Below are positions 37,839-46,675 of a DNA stretch of 64,000 nucleotides, one piece after another. The position numbers and the translations under genes are program-made. Location of the stretch: NCBI RefSeq assembly GCF_000202635.1, contig NC_015125.1, positions 1,736,001-1,800,000 on the forward strand, given 5' to 3'. The notes under the pieces are model-generated. The model saw only the letters and a list, made by a program, of their open reading frames with translations, had not been told where the DNA came from and did not search any database. The DNA comes from Microbacterium testaceum StLB037. Lineage in GTDB: Bacteria; Actinomycetota; Actinomycetes; Actinomycetales; Microbacteriaceae. How positions within the stretch are numbered: position 1 is the stretch's first letter; each line of letters begins with the position of its first letter.

Positions 37839-39281
37839 TCACTCCGGGAGCGACGCGCGCTCGCCGGCCGGGTTCTCGCGCGTCGGGATGAGCAACGCCA
37901 GGACGAGAGCGACGGCCGCCGCGCCGATCCCGAGCAGGAACGACACGTGGAACGCCTCCGCGGTGGGGACGCGGGTGTCACCCTCGCCCGTGGAGAGGGT
38001 CGCGAGGACGACGCCGACGATCGCGGCCGCCGTGCTCGTGCCCAGGGAGCGGGCGAGGGCGTTGAGACCGTTCGAGGCACCCGTCTCGCTCGGCGGGACG
38101 GCGCGCATGATGAGCATCGGCATGGCGGCGTAGCCGAAGCCGATTCCGAAGCCGATGAGGATGTTGGCGACGACGAAGTGCCACACCTCGGTGGAGAAGA
38201 AGAGGCTGAAGCCGTAGGCGAGGATCAGCGAGATCGATCCGGCCACGAGCAGCACGCGCGGTCCGATCGTGCGCGCGAGGGTGCCCGAGATGGGGGAGAG
38301 CACCATCATCACCAGCCCCGAGGGCATGACGACGAGGCTCGCGGCCAGCAGCGACAGTCCGAGGCCCACGCCGGTGGCGAGCGGGAGCTCGAGCATCTGC
38401 GGGTAGGCGACGTTCGAGGTGAACAGGGCGAAGCCCATCGCGATCGAGGCGAGATTGGTGAGCAGGACCGGACGGCGCGCGGCGACGCGAAGGTCGAGGA
38501 GGGGGTTCTCGACGCGCAGCTCGTACCAGCCCCAGACGAGAAGGATCAGGATGCCGCCGACGGCCAGCCCGAGAGTGAGCGGCGAGGTCCAGCCCCAGGT
38601 GTTGCCGCGCGAGACAGCGAGGAGGATGCCGATCAGGCCGATCGCGAGGCCCACGGCTCCGAGGTAGTCGAAGCGCCCGGCCGTGCGCAGCACGCTCACC
38701 GGCACGATCCACAGGACGAGCGCGAACACGACGGCGCCGAGGCCGCCCGCGATCCAGAACAGCCAGTGCCAGTCCGCGTTCTCGGCCACCAGGGCGCTGA
38801 TGGGGAGTCCCAGCGCCCCGCCGACGCCGAGCGTCGCGCTCATCAGCGCGATCGCGCTGTCGACGCGGTTCTCATGCAGGACATCGCGCATGATCGAGAT
38901 GCCGAGCGGCACCACGCCCACCACAGCCCCCTGCAGCGCGCGGCCGACGATGAGGCCGACGATTCCGCCGGACACGGCGGCGATCACCGAGCCGACGATC
39001 ATCACCGCGAGGAGCACGAGCACCATGCGGCGCTTGCCGTACATGTCGCCCAACCGGCCCGCGATCGGTGTGAAGACGGCCGCGGCGAGCAGCGTGGAGG
39101 TCACCACCCAGGCGGTGTCGTCGCGCGAGGCGTTCAGCAGCGTCGGGAGCTGCGACTGGATCGGCACCACGAGGGTGAACATGAACGAGGAGCACAACCC
39201 CGCCAGGGCCAGCACCGCGACGACGGCTCCCTGGGATGGCATCCGGGTGAGTCTCTTGCGCGCGTTCTCATCCCGTGACAT
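37839..39281 (-). CDS. MFS multidrug transporter (DHA2-type)
   Basis: A 480-residue major facilitator with about 14 membrane segments, the count of the drug:H+ antiporter-2 family. The first loop motif GRLGDMYGKRRMVL and the fifth-helix region ISIMRDVLHENRVDSAIALMSATLGVGGALGLP are diagnostic. It would export a lipophilic compound with proton entry. Its ATG at 39281 is 59 bases from the divergent VOC gene. No TetR/MarR partner gene lies beside it. Confidence 0.88.
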   Translation of the reverse strand: MSRDENARKRLTRMPSQGAVVAVLALAGLCSSFMFTLVVPIQSQLPTLLNASRDDTAWVVTSTLLAAAVFTPIAGRLGDMYGKRRMVLVLLAVMIVGSVIAAVSGGIVGLIVGRALQGAVVGVVPLGISIMRDVLHENRVDSAIALMSATLGVGGALGLPISALVAENADWHWLFWIAGGLGAVVFALVLWIVPVSVLRTAGRFDYLGAVGLAIGLIGILLAVSRGNTWGWTSPLTLGLAVGGILILLVWGWYELRVENPLLDLRVAARRPVLLTNLASIAMGFALFTSNVAYPQMLELPLATGVGLGLSLLAASLVVMPSGLVMMVLSPISGTLARTIGPRVLLVAGSISLILAYGFSLFFSTEVWHFVVANILIGFGIGFGYAAMPMLIMRAVPPSETGASNGLNALARSLGTSTAAAIVGVVLATLSTGEGDTRVPTAEAFHVSFLLGIGAAAVALVLALLIPTRENPAGERASLPE

Positions 39282-39339
39282 CGATTCCAGGCTATCCGTC
39301 GCACGAGGGGGGAGGATCGCGGGGGGCTATGGTCGATCC

Positions 39340-39720
39340 GTGCAGATGCGCCTCGAACTGGTTCCTCTCGCGGTCTCCGACGTCGAGCGGAGCATCGCCT
39401 TCTATCGCGACCGGGTCGGCTTCACGCTCGACCACGATGTCTCGCCGGGGAACGGGATGCGCGTCGTGCAGCTCACGCCGCCCGGTTCGGCCTGCTCGAT
39501 CGCCTTCGGAACAGGGATGGGCGGCGGGGCGCCGGTGTCGAACATCCACCTCGTGGTGGACGACGTCGACGCGGCGCGGGCGGTACTCGCTGACCGGGGT
39601 GTCGAGATCAGCCCCGTGCAGGACGTGGGTGGAGGGGTCCGCTACGCGTTCTTCGCCGACCCCGACGGCAACTCGTGGGCCCTGCAGGAGATCGCGGTCG
39701 GTGCCGCTCCACCCGAGTAA
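39340..39720 (+). CDS. VOC-family protein (glyoxalase/bleomycin-resistance fold)
   Basis: A 126-residue single VOC domain: LELVPLAVSDVERSIAFYRDRVGF at the start (beta-alpha-beta), MRVVQLTPPGSACSIAFG, then NIHLVVDDVDAARAVLADRG and YAFFADPDGNSWALQEI. Members include glyoxalases, dioxygenases and antibiotic-binding proteins; the role here is open. The GTG start is 6 bases after TATGGT (39328-39333), so the mRNA is probably leaderless. It converges on the LacI gene with a 6-base gap. Confidence 0.85.
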   Translation: MQMRLELVPLAVSDVERSIAFYRDRVGFTLDHDVSPGNGMRVVQLTPPGSACSIAFGTGMGGGAPVSNIHLVVDDVDAARAVLADRGVEISPVQDVGGGVRYAFFADPDGNSWALQEIAVGAAPPE

Positions 39721-39726
39721 GGCGGC

Positions 39727-40782
39727 TCAGACTGCCGCGCTGCGGCGCGCGGGTGCGGCCCCGCTGGTGGCACGCACCCGGAGAGCCGGGGAGAAGACCC
39801 GCCGCTGCGCATCTTGCCGTCCGCCGATGCGCTCGAGCAGCAGCTGTGCCGCCGTCGCGCCCATCTCCTGGCCGTGCTGGTCGACCGTGGACAGCCCGAT
39901 GAGGGGGTGGCTGGCGATGGGGACGTCGTCGTAGCCGACCACCGCGAAGTCCACGGCGCTGAGTCCCCTCTCGACGGCCACCTCGAGCGCGGACAGGGCC
40001 AGGGAGTCGTGACCGGCGAACAGTGCCGTCGGTCGTGTATCGCGGTCCAGGACGTCACCGACCGTGTGGCGCACGTCGTGATCCGAGGAGTCGATGCGGA
40101 TGACCTCGGGTTCGAGGCCGCGCTCGCGCATCATGCTCTCGTAGACGCGGAGCCGGCGCGGGTGCGGGTCGGTGCGCGGTTCGACGAGGATGCGCTCGTC
40201 GTTGGTCACGTGAACGATGCGGGTGTGGCCCGCCTCGAAGAGGTGTTCCATCACCAGGCGCGCGCCGGTGTCGTCGTCGCCGACCACGACGTCGTAGTGC
40301 TGCGGGTGGTCGTGCTGTCCGACCTGGACGAGGGGAACGCGCCGCCCGAGTCCCTCGAGCCAGGTCTGCGGGACGGCGGGCGCGACGGCGATGATCCCGT
40401 CGACCTGCCGGTCGTACAGACTCTCGAGGGCGGCCGTGCCGCTCACCGGGTCGGCCATCGGCGCGATGATCAACTGGTACGCGGACGCGTTCAACTCCTG
40501 CACGATGCCCGTCAGGATGCGCGTGAAGAACTCATTGTCGACCTGCGGGAGCTGCACGCCGATCGTCGCAGTCGACCCGCGCATGGCTCGCGCCGCCACG
40601 CGGGGGCGGTAGTCGAGAGCGGCAATGGATGCCATCACCCGTTCGCGCATCCGATCGCTCACGCCGTAGGCGTCACGGATGACCTTCGAGACAGCGGCGC
40701 GGGACACCCCGGCGTGCTGCGCGACATCTTCGATGGTGGCGGCTCGGGCGGGAGAGCCGGGGGGCGACGCGTTGTCCAGCAT
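39727..40782 (-). CDS. LacI-family repressor of the rhamnoside locus
   Basis: A 351-residue LacI/GalR regulator. The N-terminal DNA-binding helices read TIEDVAQHAGVSRAAVSKVIRDA with hinge DYRPRVAARAMRGS; the remainder is a periplasmic-binding-type sugar-sensing domain (TIGVQLPQVDNEFF, DGIIAVAP, FAVVGYDDVPIASHPLIGLSTVDQ). The ATG at 40782 follows AAGGAG. It is divergent from the sugar ABC operon at 40959, and two near-identical TGTAGATCGG sites in the gap are its likely operators. The inducer is probably a rhamnose-containing sugar, inferred from the GH78 gene. Confidence 0.9.
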   Translation of the reverse strand: MLDNASPPGSPARAATIEDVAQHAGVSRAAVSKVIRDAYGVSDRMRERVMASIAALDYRPRVAARAMRGSTATIGVQLPQVDNEFFTRILTGIVQELNASAYQLIIAPMADPVSGTAALESLYDRQVDGIIAVAPAVPQTWLEGLGRRVPLVQVGQHDHPQHYDVVVGDDDTGARLVMEHLFEAGHTRIVHVTNDERILVEPRTDPHPRRLRVYESMMRERGLEPEVIRIDSSDHDVRHTVGDVLDRDTRPTALFAGHDSLALSALEVAVERGLSAVDFAVVGYDDVPIASHPLIGLSTVDQHGQEMGATAAQLLLERIGGRQDAQRRVFSPALRVRATSGAAPARRSAAV

Positions 40783-40810
40783 CGAACTCCTTCGGTCGGT
40801 CTCCACCCAA

Positions 40811-40881
40811 TGTAGATCGGTTGACGAAATCGCGCCAGTCGGTTTATTGTCGCTTCGTCACCTCGTGTAGATCGGTTTACA
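40811..40881. promoter_or_regulatory. LacI-type operators in the divergent promoter region
   Basis: TGTAGATCGGTTGACG at 40811-40826 and TGTAGATCGGTTTACA at 40866-40881 share 14 of 16 bases; the second is a partial palindrome (TGTA/TACA ends, central CG). A third weak match (AGTCGGTTTATTG, from 40836) lies between them. The pair is placed to control both the lacI gene and the ABC operon, with 55 bases between sites, which could support looping. Confidence 0.7.
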
Positions 40882-40958
40882 CTCGATCTCGCACCCGATC
40901 ACGAGGCGTCGAATCGACCGGACTCTTCAGCGCCCGGCCCCTTACAAGGAGGTAAGCA

Positions 40959-42281
40959 GTGTCCTCATTCATCACCCCGCGCCGCACGACGACCGTCGTC
41001 GCCGGTGCCGCTCTCGCCGCTCTGGCCCTCGCCGGCTGTTCCGGCGGAACGGGGGGAACCTCGGCTGACGGCAAGGTCGAGATCACGTATCTGACCACGA
41101 ACGGCGACGACTCGATCGCCACCGGGAACGCCCTGATCGCGGCGTTCGAGAAGGCCAACCCCGACATCACGGTCACGCTGAACACCCGCCCGGGCGGCAC
41201 GGAGGGCGACAACCTCGTCAAGACGCAACTGTCGACCGGCGAGATGGACGACGTGTTCTTCTACAACACCGGCTCCCTCTTCCAAGCACTCAACCCCGAC
41301 CAGACGCTGGCGAACCTCGCCGACGAGTCGTGGGCGTCGGAGGTGACCGACAACTTCAAGACCGTCGTCTCCACCGGCAACGGCACCTACGGTGCGCCCC
41401 TCGGCACCTCGATGGCCGGCGGCATCGCCTACAACACCAAGGTCTTCTCCGATCTGGGTATCAGCGTCCCCACCGACTGGTCCTCGCTCGTCGCGGCAGC
41501 CGAGAAGATCAAGGCGGCGGGGATCACCCCCATCGAGCAGACCTACGGCGACACCTGGACCTCGCAGCTGTTCCTGCTCGCCGACTTCGGCAACGTCCTG
41601 AAGCAGGACGAGAACTGGGCGAAGGACTTCACCGCCAACAAGGCGAAGTTCGCCCAGGAGCCCGCCCTCGCCGGCTTCACGCACCTGCAGGAGGCGTTCG
41701 ACAAGGGCCTCTTCAACGCCGACTTCGCCTCGGCCACCGCCGCGGACGGCTCAGCCGCCCTCGCCACCGGCAAGGCGGCGATGTACCCGATGCTCTCGAG
41801 CGCCGTCCTGAGCAACATCAAGCAGTCGAACCCCGACGCGGTGAACGACATCGGGTTCTTCGCCATGCCGGCCGACAAGTCCGCGAACACGACGCTGACG
41901 GTCTGGGAGCCGAACGCGGTCTACATCCCGAAGACCACGGAGGGTGCGAAGCTCGACGCGGCGAAGAAGTTCGTCTCGTTCATCAACTCGTCCGAGGGTT
42001 GCGACATCCAGAACGCCAACTTCGTCGCGGGCGGTCCGTTCTCGATCAGCTCGTGCTCGGTTCCTTCGGATGCCGCGCCCCTGGTCGCGGAGATCCAGAA
42101 GTACGTCGAAGACGGCAAGAGCGCCCCGGCGCTCGAGTTCCTCTCGCCCGTCAAGGGACCGAACCTCGAGAACATCGCGATCAGCGTCGGCTCCGGGATC
42201 TCGAGCGCCCAGGACGGCGCCGCGGCCTATGACGAGGACGTGAAGAAGCAGGCCCAGCAGCTCGGTCTCTCCGGCTGGTGA
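40959..42281 (+). CDS. Sugar ABC transporter substrate-binding lipoprotein
   Basis: A 440-residue family-1 extracellular solute-binding protein. The lipoprotein signal ends in ALALAGCSGG (Cys near residue 28). The mature part has FEKANPDITVTLNTRPGG, a hinge and the sugar-contact region typical of oligosaccharide binders. It delivers sugar to the two permeases that follow. It starts with GTG behind a strong ribosome site (AAGGAGG). No ATPase gene is present; such operons usually borrow a shared MsmK/UgpC-type ATPase. Confidence 0.9.
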   Translation: MSSFITPRRTTTVVAGAALAALALAGCSGGTGGTSADGKVEITYLTTNGDDSIATGNALIAAFEKANPDITVTLNTRPGGTEGDNLVKTQLSTGEMDDVFFYNTGSLFQALNPDQTLANLADESWASEVTDNFKTVVSTGNGTYGAPLGTSMAGGIAYNTKVFSDLGISVPTDWSSLVAAAEKIKAAGITPIEQTYGDTWTSQLFLLADFGNVLKQDENWAKDFTANKAKFAQEPALAGFTHLQEAFDKGLFNADFASATAADGSAALATGKAAMYPMLSSAVLSNIKQSNPDAVNDIGFFAMPADKSANTTLTVWEPNAVYIPKTTEGAKLDAAKKFVSFINSSEGCDIQNANFVAGGPFSISSCSVPSDAAPLVAEIQKYVEDGKSAPALEFLSPVKGPNLENIAISVGSGISSAQDGAAAYDEDVKKQAQQLGLSGW

Positions 42282-42339
42282 ATCCGCGCTGATCCCAGCG
42301 CTCCCCCGTGCGGCCGGTGCCCCCACGCCGCCGCACACC

Positions 42340-42370
42340 GCGGGGCCGGAGACCCCCTCTCCGGCCCCGC
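42340..42370 (+). terminator. Intercistronic hairpin after the binding-protein gene
   Basis: GCGGGGCCGGAG and CTCCGGCCCCGC form a perfect 12-pair stem with loop ACCCCCT between the binding protein and first permease. It probably lets only part of transcription continue and protects the upstream message, giving more binding protein than permease. Confidence 0.65.
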
Positions 42371-42393
42371 TCTCCCCCACGAAGGAGTGACCG

Positions 42394-43335
42394 ATGGCCC
42401 AGACGTTCGCCAATGTGGTGCCGCCTCAGGTGCGGAACCGGCGTCGAGGCGCACCCCCCGCCACGCGGGCGGGCCGCAAGATGCGCAGCATGTACCCGTC
42501 GTGGTTCTACATCCCGGCGGCCGCGCTGTACGTCGTGCTCTTCGCGGTCCCGACGTTCGCCTCGTTCTACTTCAGCCTGACGCGGTGGTCGCTGTTCGAC
42601 GTCCACTTCATCGGACTGGACAACTTCGTGCAGTTCTTCTCGGACCCGCAGCTGTCACAGGCGTTCCTGCACACGCTCGTCTATGCCGTCATCACCAGCG
42701 GCCTCAAGGTGGTTCTCGGGCTCGCGCTGGCCGTCCTCCTGACGTCCTCCCTGATCGGGCGCGGCTACCTGCGCGCCGTCACGTTCTTCCCCGTGCTCGT
42801 CTCCACGATCGGCGTCGGTCTGACCTTCAAGGTGCTGCTCGACCCTTTCGACGGCGTGGTGAACGGTGCGCTGTCGGTGTTCGGCATCCAGGGTCCGGGG
42901 TGGCTGACCGATCCGAATCTCGCGCTCATCAGCGTGGCGCTGGTCGACGTGTGGAAAGGCCTCGGCATCGCCACGCTCATCTACATCGCGGGGATCGTCG
43001 CGATCCCGCAGGAGTACTTCGAGGCCGCCCGCGTCGATGGGGCGAGCGCGTGGAAGGTCTTCCGCAACATCACTTTCCCCCTGTCGTGGCCCGCGACCGG
43101 GACGGTCGTGATCCTGTCGCTCATCGGTGGCTTGCGCTCGTTCGACCTGATCTGGGCGATGACCAAGGGTGGCCCCGGATTCAGCTCGGACGTCATCGCG
43201 TCCGTGATCTACAAGCAGTACCAGGCGGGCTTCTACGGTCTGTCGACCGCGGGCAACGTCGTCCTCTTCGTCGTCGTCACGGCCGTCATGATCCCCATCT
43301 CGATCTTCATCAACAAAAGGAGCGTGGACTCATGA
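42394..43335 (+). CDS. Sugar ABC permease, MalF/LacF-like
   Basis: A 313-residue permease with six membrane segments and the conserved cytoplasmic loop EAARVDGASAWKVFRNITFPL near residue 210, which docks on the ATPase. The first segment follows a basic head (NRRRGAPPATRAGRKMRS). The ATG follows GAAGGAG by 6 bases. It overlaps the second permease by 4 bases (ATGA). Confidence 0.92.
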   Translation: MAQTFANVVPPQVRNRRRGAPPATRAGRKMRSMYPSWFYIPAAALYVVLFAVPTFASFYFSLTRWSLFDVHFIGLDNFVQFFSDPQLSQAFLHTLVYAVITSGLKVVLGLALAVLLTSSLIGRGYLRAVTFFPVLVSTIGVGLTFKVLLDPFDGVVNGALSVFGIQGPGWLTDPNLALISVALVDVWKGLGIATLIYIAGIVAIPQEYFEAARVDGASAWKVFRNITFPLSWPATGTVVILSLIGGLRSFDLIWAMTKGGPGFSSDVIASVIYKQYQAGFYGLSTAGNVVLFVVVTAVMIPISIFINKRSVDS

Positions 43336-44171
43336 GCCGCCTCGCTGTGCGGCGGTGGACCGTCGGCACGATCGCGATCGTCGTGTCGGTCGTCGTGTTC
43401 CTCGTCCCGTTCGCCTTCATCCTCGTCACCGCGGCCAAGACCGCGCCGGAGGCCTCGACGCTCTCCTTCAGCTGGCCCGCGGAGTGGAAGCTCTGGGACA
43501 ACATCGCCGCCGTACTCGCCGATAGGGACGGCATCCTGATCCGCGCCTTCGTCAACAGCATCGTGCTGACCGTGGCGAGCGTGGTGATCATGGTCGTCCT
43601 CGCGGCGATGGTCGGGTACGTGCTCCAGCGCAAGAAGTCCCGGTGGAACGGCATCATCAACTTCTTCGTCCTCGCGGGCCTCATCGTGCCGCCCGCGGTC
43701 GTCCCGACGATTTGGGTTCTGCAGGGGCTCGGGCTGTTCAAGACGCTGGGCGGGCTGATCCTGATCGAGGCGACGTTCGGTCTGTCGTTCTGCATCCTGC
43801 TGTTCCGGGCGTTCGTCTCGACGATCCCGCGCGAGCTGGACGAGGCCGCCCTGATCGACGGCGCCGGTCCCATCCGCCTGTTCTTCCAGATCGTGCTGCC
43901 GCTGCTCAAGCCGGTCATCGTCACGGTCATCGTGGTGCAGGCGGTCGCGGTGTTCAACGACTTCGCCAACCCCCTCTACTTCCTCCCGGGCGACGCGAAT
44001 GCCACGGTGCAGCTCACGCTCTACGCCTACGCCTCGAGCTCGACCAGCGCCGGGCAGCTGAACCTGCTGTTCGCCGACATCCTCCTCATCACCATCCCGC
44101 CACTCGTCATGTACGTCTTCTTCAACCGCCAGATCGTGGCGGGCATGACCAGCGGCGCGATCAAGGGCTGA
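43332..44171 (+). CDS. Sugar ABC permease, MalG/LacG-like
   Basis: A 279-residue permease with six membrane segments and the EAA loop ELDEAALIDGAGPIRLFFQIVLPLLKP near residue 175. With the upstream permease it forms the membrane channel of the importer. Its end (MTSGAIKG) is the common terminus of MalG-like proteins. The stop lies 3 bases before the GH78 ATG, placing the hydrolase in the same transcript. Confidence 0.92.
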   Translation: MSRLAVRRWTVGTIAIVVSVVVFLVPFAFILVTAAKTAPEASTLSFSWPAEWKLWDNIAAVLADRDGILIRAFVNSIVLTVASVVIMVVLAAMVGYVLQRKKSRWNGIINFFVLAGLIVPPAVVPTIWVLQGLGLFKTLGGLILIEATFGLSFCILLFRAFVSTIPRELDEAALIDGAGPIRLFFQIVLPLLKPVIVTVIVVQAVAVFNDFANPLYFLPGDANATVQLTLYAYASSSTSAGQLNLLFADILLITIPPLVMYVFFNRQIVAGMTSGAIKG

Positions 44172-44174
44172 CCC

Positions 44175-46427
44175 ATGTTCACGATCGCTCGTCTCATCAC
44201 TCCGACCGCACCCGTGGACGGGGCCGCCACGCTCGTCGGTCGCTTTGCGCTCGATCAGGGTCACGGCGACCTCGTCCGCGCAAGCCTGCGATACTCCGCG
44301 CTCGGCGTCGTCGAGGCGACACTGAACGGTGTGCGGGTCTCGGACGAGCTCCTCACGCCGGGTTGGTCGAGCTACGAATGGCGGGTGCGGGTCGCCGAGA
44401 CCGACGTCACCTCCCTCGTCGCCGACGATTCGACGCTCGAGCTCACCCTCGGCAACGGCTGGTACCGCGGCAGCCTGACCTGGATGGGAGCGACCGGGGT
44501 CTACGGCGACCGCCTCGCCGCGGTCGCCCAGATCGACCTCGTCTTCTCCGACGGACACACACAGGTGTGGGCCACCGACGACTCGTGGTCGGCGAGGCCC
44601 TCCGACACGGTGTCCGACGACCTCTACCACGGGCAGACGATCGACGCCCGGCGTCGTCAAGCCGCCTCCTTCGAGGCGCCGGTCGAGGCCATCGACGACG
44701 CCTCCGTCCGCTTCGAGCCCTACGTCGGACCGCCCGTGGTTCCGGTGGAGACGCTCGCGGTGCGGGACGCCTGGCTGTCGCCCACCGGGCGGATGATCGT
44801 CGACTTCGGCGAGAACGTCGTCGGGTGGGTCCGTGCCGAAGTAACCGGCGAGCCGGGTCGCGTCGTCACGCTGCGGCACGCCGAGGTGTTGGAGAAGGGC
44901 GAGATCGGCATCCGTCCCCTGCGGTCGGCTCGCGCCACCGATCGGTTCATCCTCTCCGGCGGCGACGACGTCTTCGAGCCCCGTTTCACCTTCCACGGCT
45001 TCCGCTACGTCGAGGTCGAGGGCTGGCCCGGAGGAGTGGATGCCATCCGCCGGGGCGGACTCACCGCGATCCGGATCAGCTCGCGCCTGCGGCGCACCGG
45101 CACCTTCTCGAGCTCCGATCCCCTGCTCAACCGTCTGCACGAGAACGTGGTGTCGAGCACCCTCGGCAACTTCGTCGACCTGCCCACCGACTGCCCCCAG
45201 CGCGACGAGCGTCTGGGCTGGACCGGCGACATCTCCGTCTTCGCGCCGACGAGCGCGTACCTGTTCGACGTCAGCGACTTCCTCCGGGACTGGCTGCGTG
45301 ATGTCGTCGCGGAGCAGGAGCACCAGGGCGGAGTGGTGCCGTACGTCGTGCCCGATGTGCTGAAGTACGTCGGCGTACCGGAGGACATCACCCCGGTCGA
45401 CTCGACGGCCGTGTGGAGCGACGCGATCGTGTGGGTGCCATGGGCGGTGTGGATGGCATCCGGTGACGTCCGCGTGCTCTCGGAGAATTTCGAGGGGATG
45501 CTGTCGCACCTCCGCCACGTCTCCTCCCTGGTCTCGGGCACCGGCCTGTGGGACCGCGGTTTCCAGTTCGGCGACTGGCTCGACCCGGACGCGCCCCCGG
45601 AGGACCCCGCCGCCGCCAAGGCCGACCGAGGACTGGTCGCCACCGCGTGCCTGTACCGCTCCGCCGATCTCGCCCTGCGTGTCGCCGACGTGTTGGATCG
45701 CGAGGACGTGCGCGACGAGCTGGAGCGCCTGCGTGACGCGACCCGGGCCGCGTTCCGCGCCGCCTACGTGGACATCGAGGCGCGGCGGCTGCGCAACCAC
45801 TGCGAAACGTCGTACGCGCTCGCCATCGTGTTCGGGCTGCTCGACGACGGTGAGCGTTCCTGGGCGGGCGCGCGTCTCGCTGACCTCGTGGAGGAATCGG
45901 GGTTCCGCATCTCGACCGGCTTCGCGGGGACGCCGTACATCCTCGACGCGCTGAGCGGCACGGGGCACGTCGACGCGGCGGGGCGCCTGCTGCTGCAACG
46001 CGAGTGCCCCTCGTGGTTGTACCCGGTGACGATGGGGGCGACGACGATCTGGGAGCGCTGGGATTCGATGCTGCCGGACGGCACGATCAACCCGGGCGAG
46101 ATGACCTCGTTCAACCACTACGCCCTGGGCGCGGTCGCCGATTGGATGCATCGCGAATTGGCCGGACTGGCCCCGATCGAGCCGGGCTACTCCCGGGTAC
46201 GCGTCGCCCCGCAGCCGCTCGCCGGTATCGATCACGCCCAGACCTCGTTCGACAGCGTGCACGGGACGGTGGCGGTGTCCTGGCGTCGCGAAGGAACCGT
46301 CGTGCACCTCGACGTGACGGTTCCCGAGGGGGTCGTCGCCGACGTCCGGCTCGGTCAGGTCGCCGCCGAAGTCGGAGCCGGTCTGCACCGGTTCTCCGCG
46401 GAGCTCGCACCGACCGTCGCGGTGTGA
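44175..46427 (+). CDS. Alpha-L-rhamnosidase (GH78)
   Basis: A 750-residue GH78 enzyme without signal peptide, so it acts in the cytoplasm on imported rhamnosides. N-terminal beta domains (about 1-310; LTLGNGWYRGSLTW, MIVDFGENVVGWVRAEV, FHGFRYVEVEGW) precede the alpha/alpha-barrel catalytic domain with the key acidic motif TDCPQRDERLGWTGD near 340 and TTIWERWDSMLPDGTINPG near 620, and a C-terminal beta domain. It cleaves terminal alpha-L-rhamnose. Shorter than many GH78 enzymes, which often have an extra N-terminal beta domain. Confidence 0.92.
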   Translation: MFTIARLITPTAPVDGAATLVGRFALDQGHGDLVRASLRYSALGVVEATLNGVRVSDELLTPGWSSYEWRVRVAETDVTSLVADDSTLELTLGNGWYRGSLTWMGATGVYGDRLAAVAQIDLVFSDGHTQVWATDDSWSARPSDTVSDDLYHGQTIDARRRQAASFEAPVEAIDDASVRFEPYVGPPVVPVETLAVRDAWLSPTGRMIVDFGENVVGWVRAEVTGEPGRVVTLRHAEVLEKGEIGIRPLRSARATDRFILSGGDDVFEPRFTFHGFRYVEVEGWPGGVDAIRRGGLTAIRISSRLRRTGTFSSSDPLLNRLHENVVSSTLGNFVDLPTDCPQRDERLGWTGDISVFAPTSAYLFDVSDFLRDWLRDVVAEQEHQGGVVPYVVPDVLKYVGVPEDITPVDSTAVWSDAIVWVPWAVWMASGDVRVLSENFEGMLSHLRHVSSLVSGTGLWDRGFQFGDWLDPDAPPEDPAAAKADRGLVATACLYRSADLALRVADVLDREDVRDELERLRDATRAAFRAAYVDIEARRLRNHCETSYALAIVFGLLDDGERSWAGARLADLVEESGFRISTGFAGTPYILDALSGTGHVDAAGRLLLQRECPSWLYPVTMGATTIWERWDSMLPDGTINPGEMTSFNHYALGAVADWMHRELAGLAPIEPGYSRVRVAPQPLAGIDHAQTSFDSVHGTVAVSWRREGTVVHLDVTVPEGVVADVRLGQVAAEVGAGLHRFSAELAPTVAV

Positions 46428-46432
46428 TCGCC

Positions 46433-46468
46433 GTGGCAGGCCGACCGTGACGGCGGCCGGCCTGCCAC
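46433..46468 (+). terminator. Hairpin ending the rhamnoside operon
   Basis: GTGGCAGGCCG and CGGCCTGCCAC form a perfect 11-pair stem, starting 5 bases after the GH78 stop codon; the loop is 14 bases. The rest of the gap to 46675 holds the promoter region of metQ; I see no riboswitch there. Confidence 0.65.
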
Positions 46469-46675
46469 TCCCGACGGCGGTGTCGCCGCCGGATTCTCGA
46501 TGAAGAGCCGAACGCGAGCCCCTCCGTCAGCGCCATCCGGCGGAAGGGCTGACTCGGTCCTCGGGCACTGACGACCGGAGAGCGCTTCGTCTACTCGATG
46601 ACGCCGCGTGACGACCCGTTACCACCCGTAACGCTCCGACTTTGGCATCCACTCTGCGCATGTTGACGTGGTGTC

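Noticed and set aside
43233..46388. 1051-codon open frame on the minus strand across the permease and GH78 genes
   Set aside because: Arg/Asp/Gly-rich sequence without domains, opposite well-conserved ABC permease and GH78 genes.
46469..46675. SAM-type riboswitch upstream of metQ
   Set aside because: I looked for the conserved cores and long stems of SAM-I and SAM-IV leaders and found neither; a covariance-model scan would settle it.
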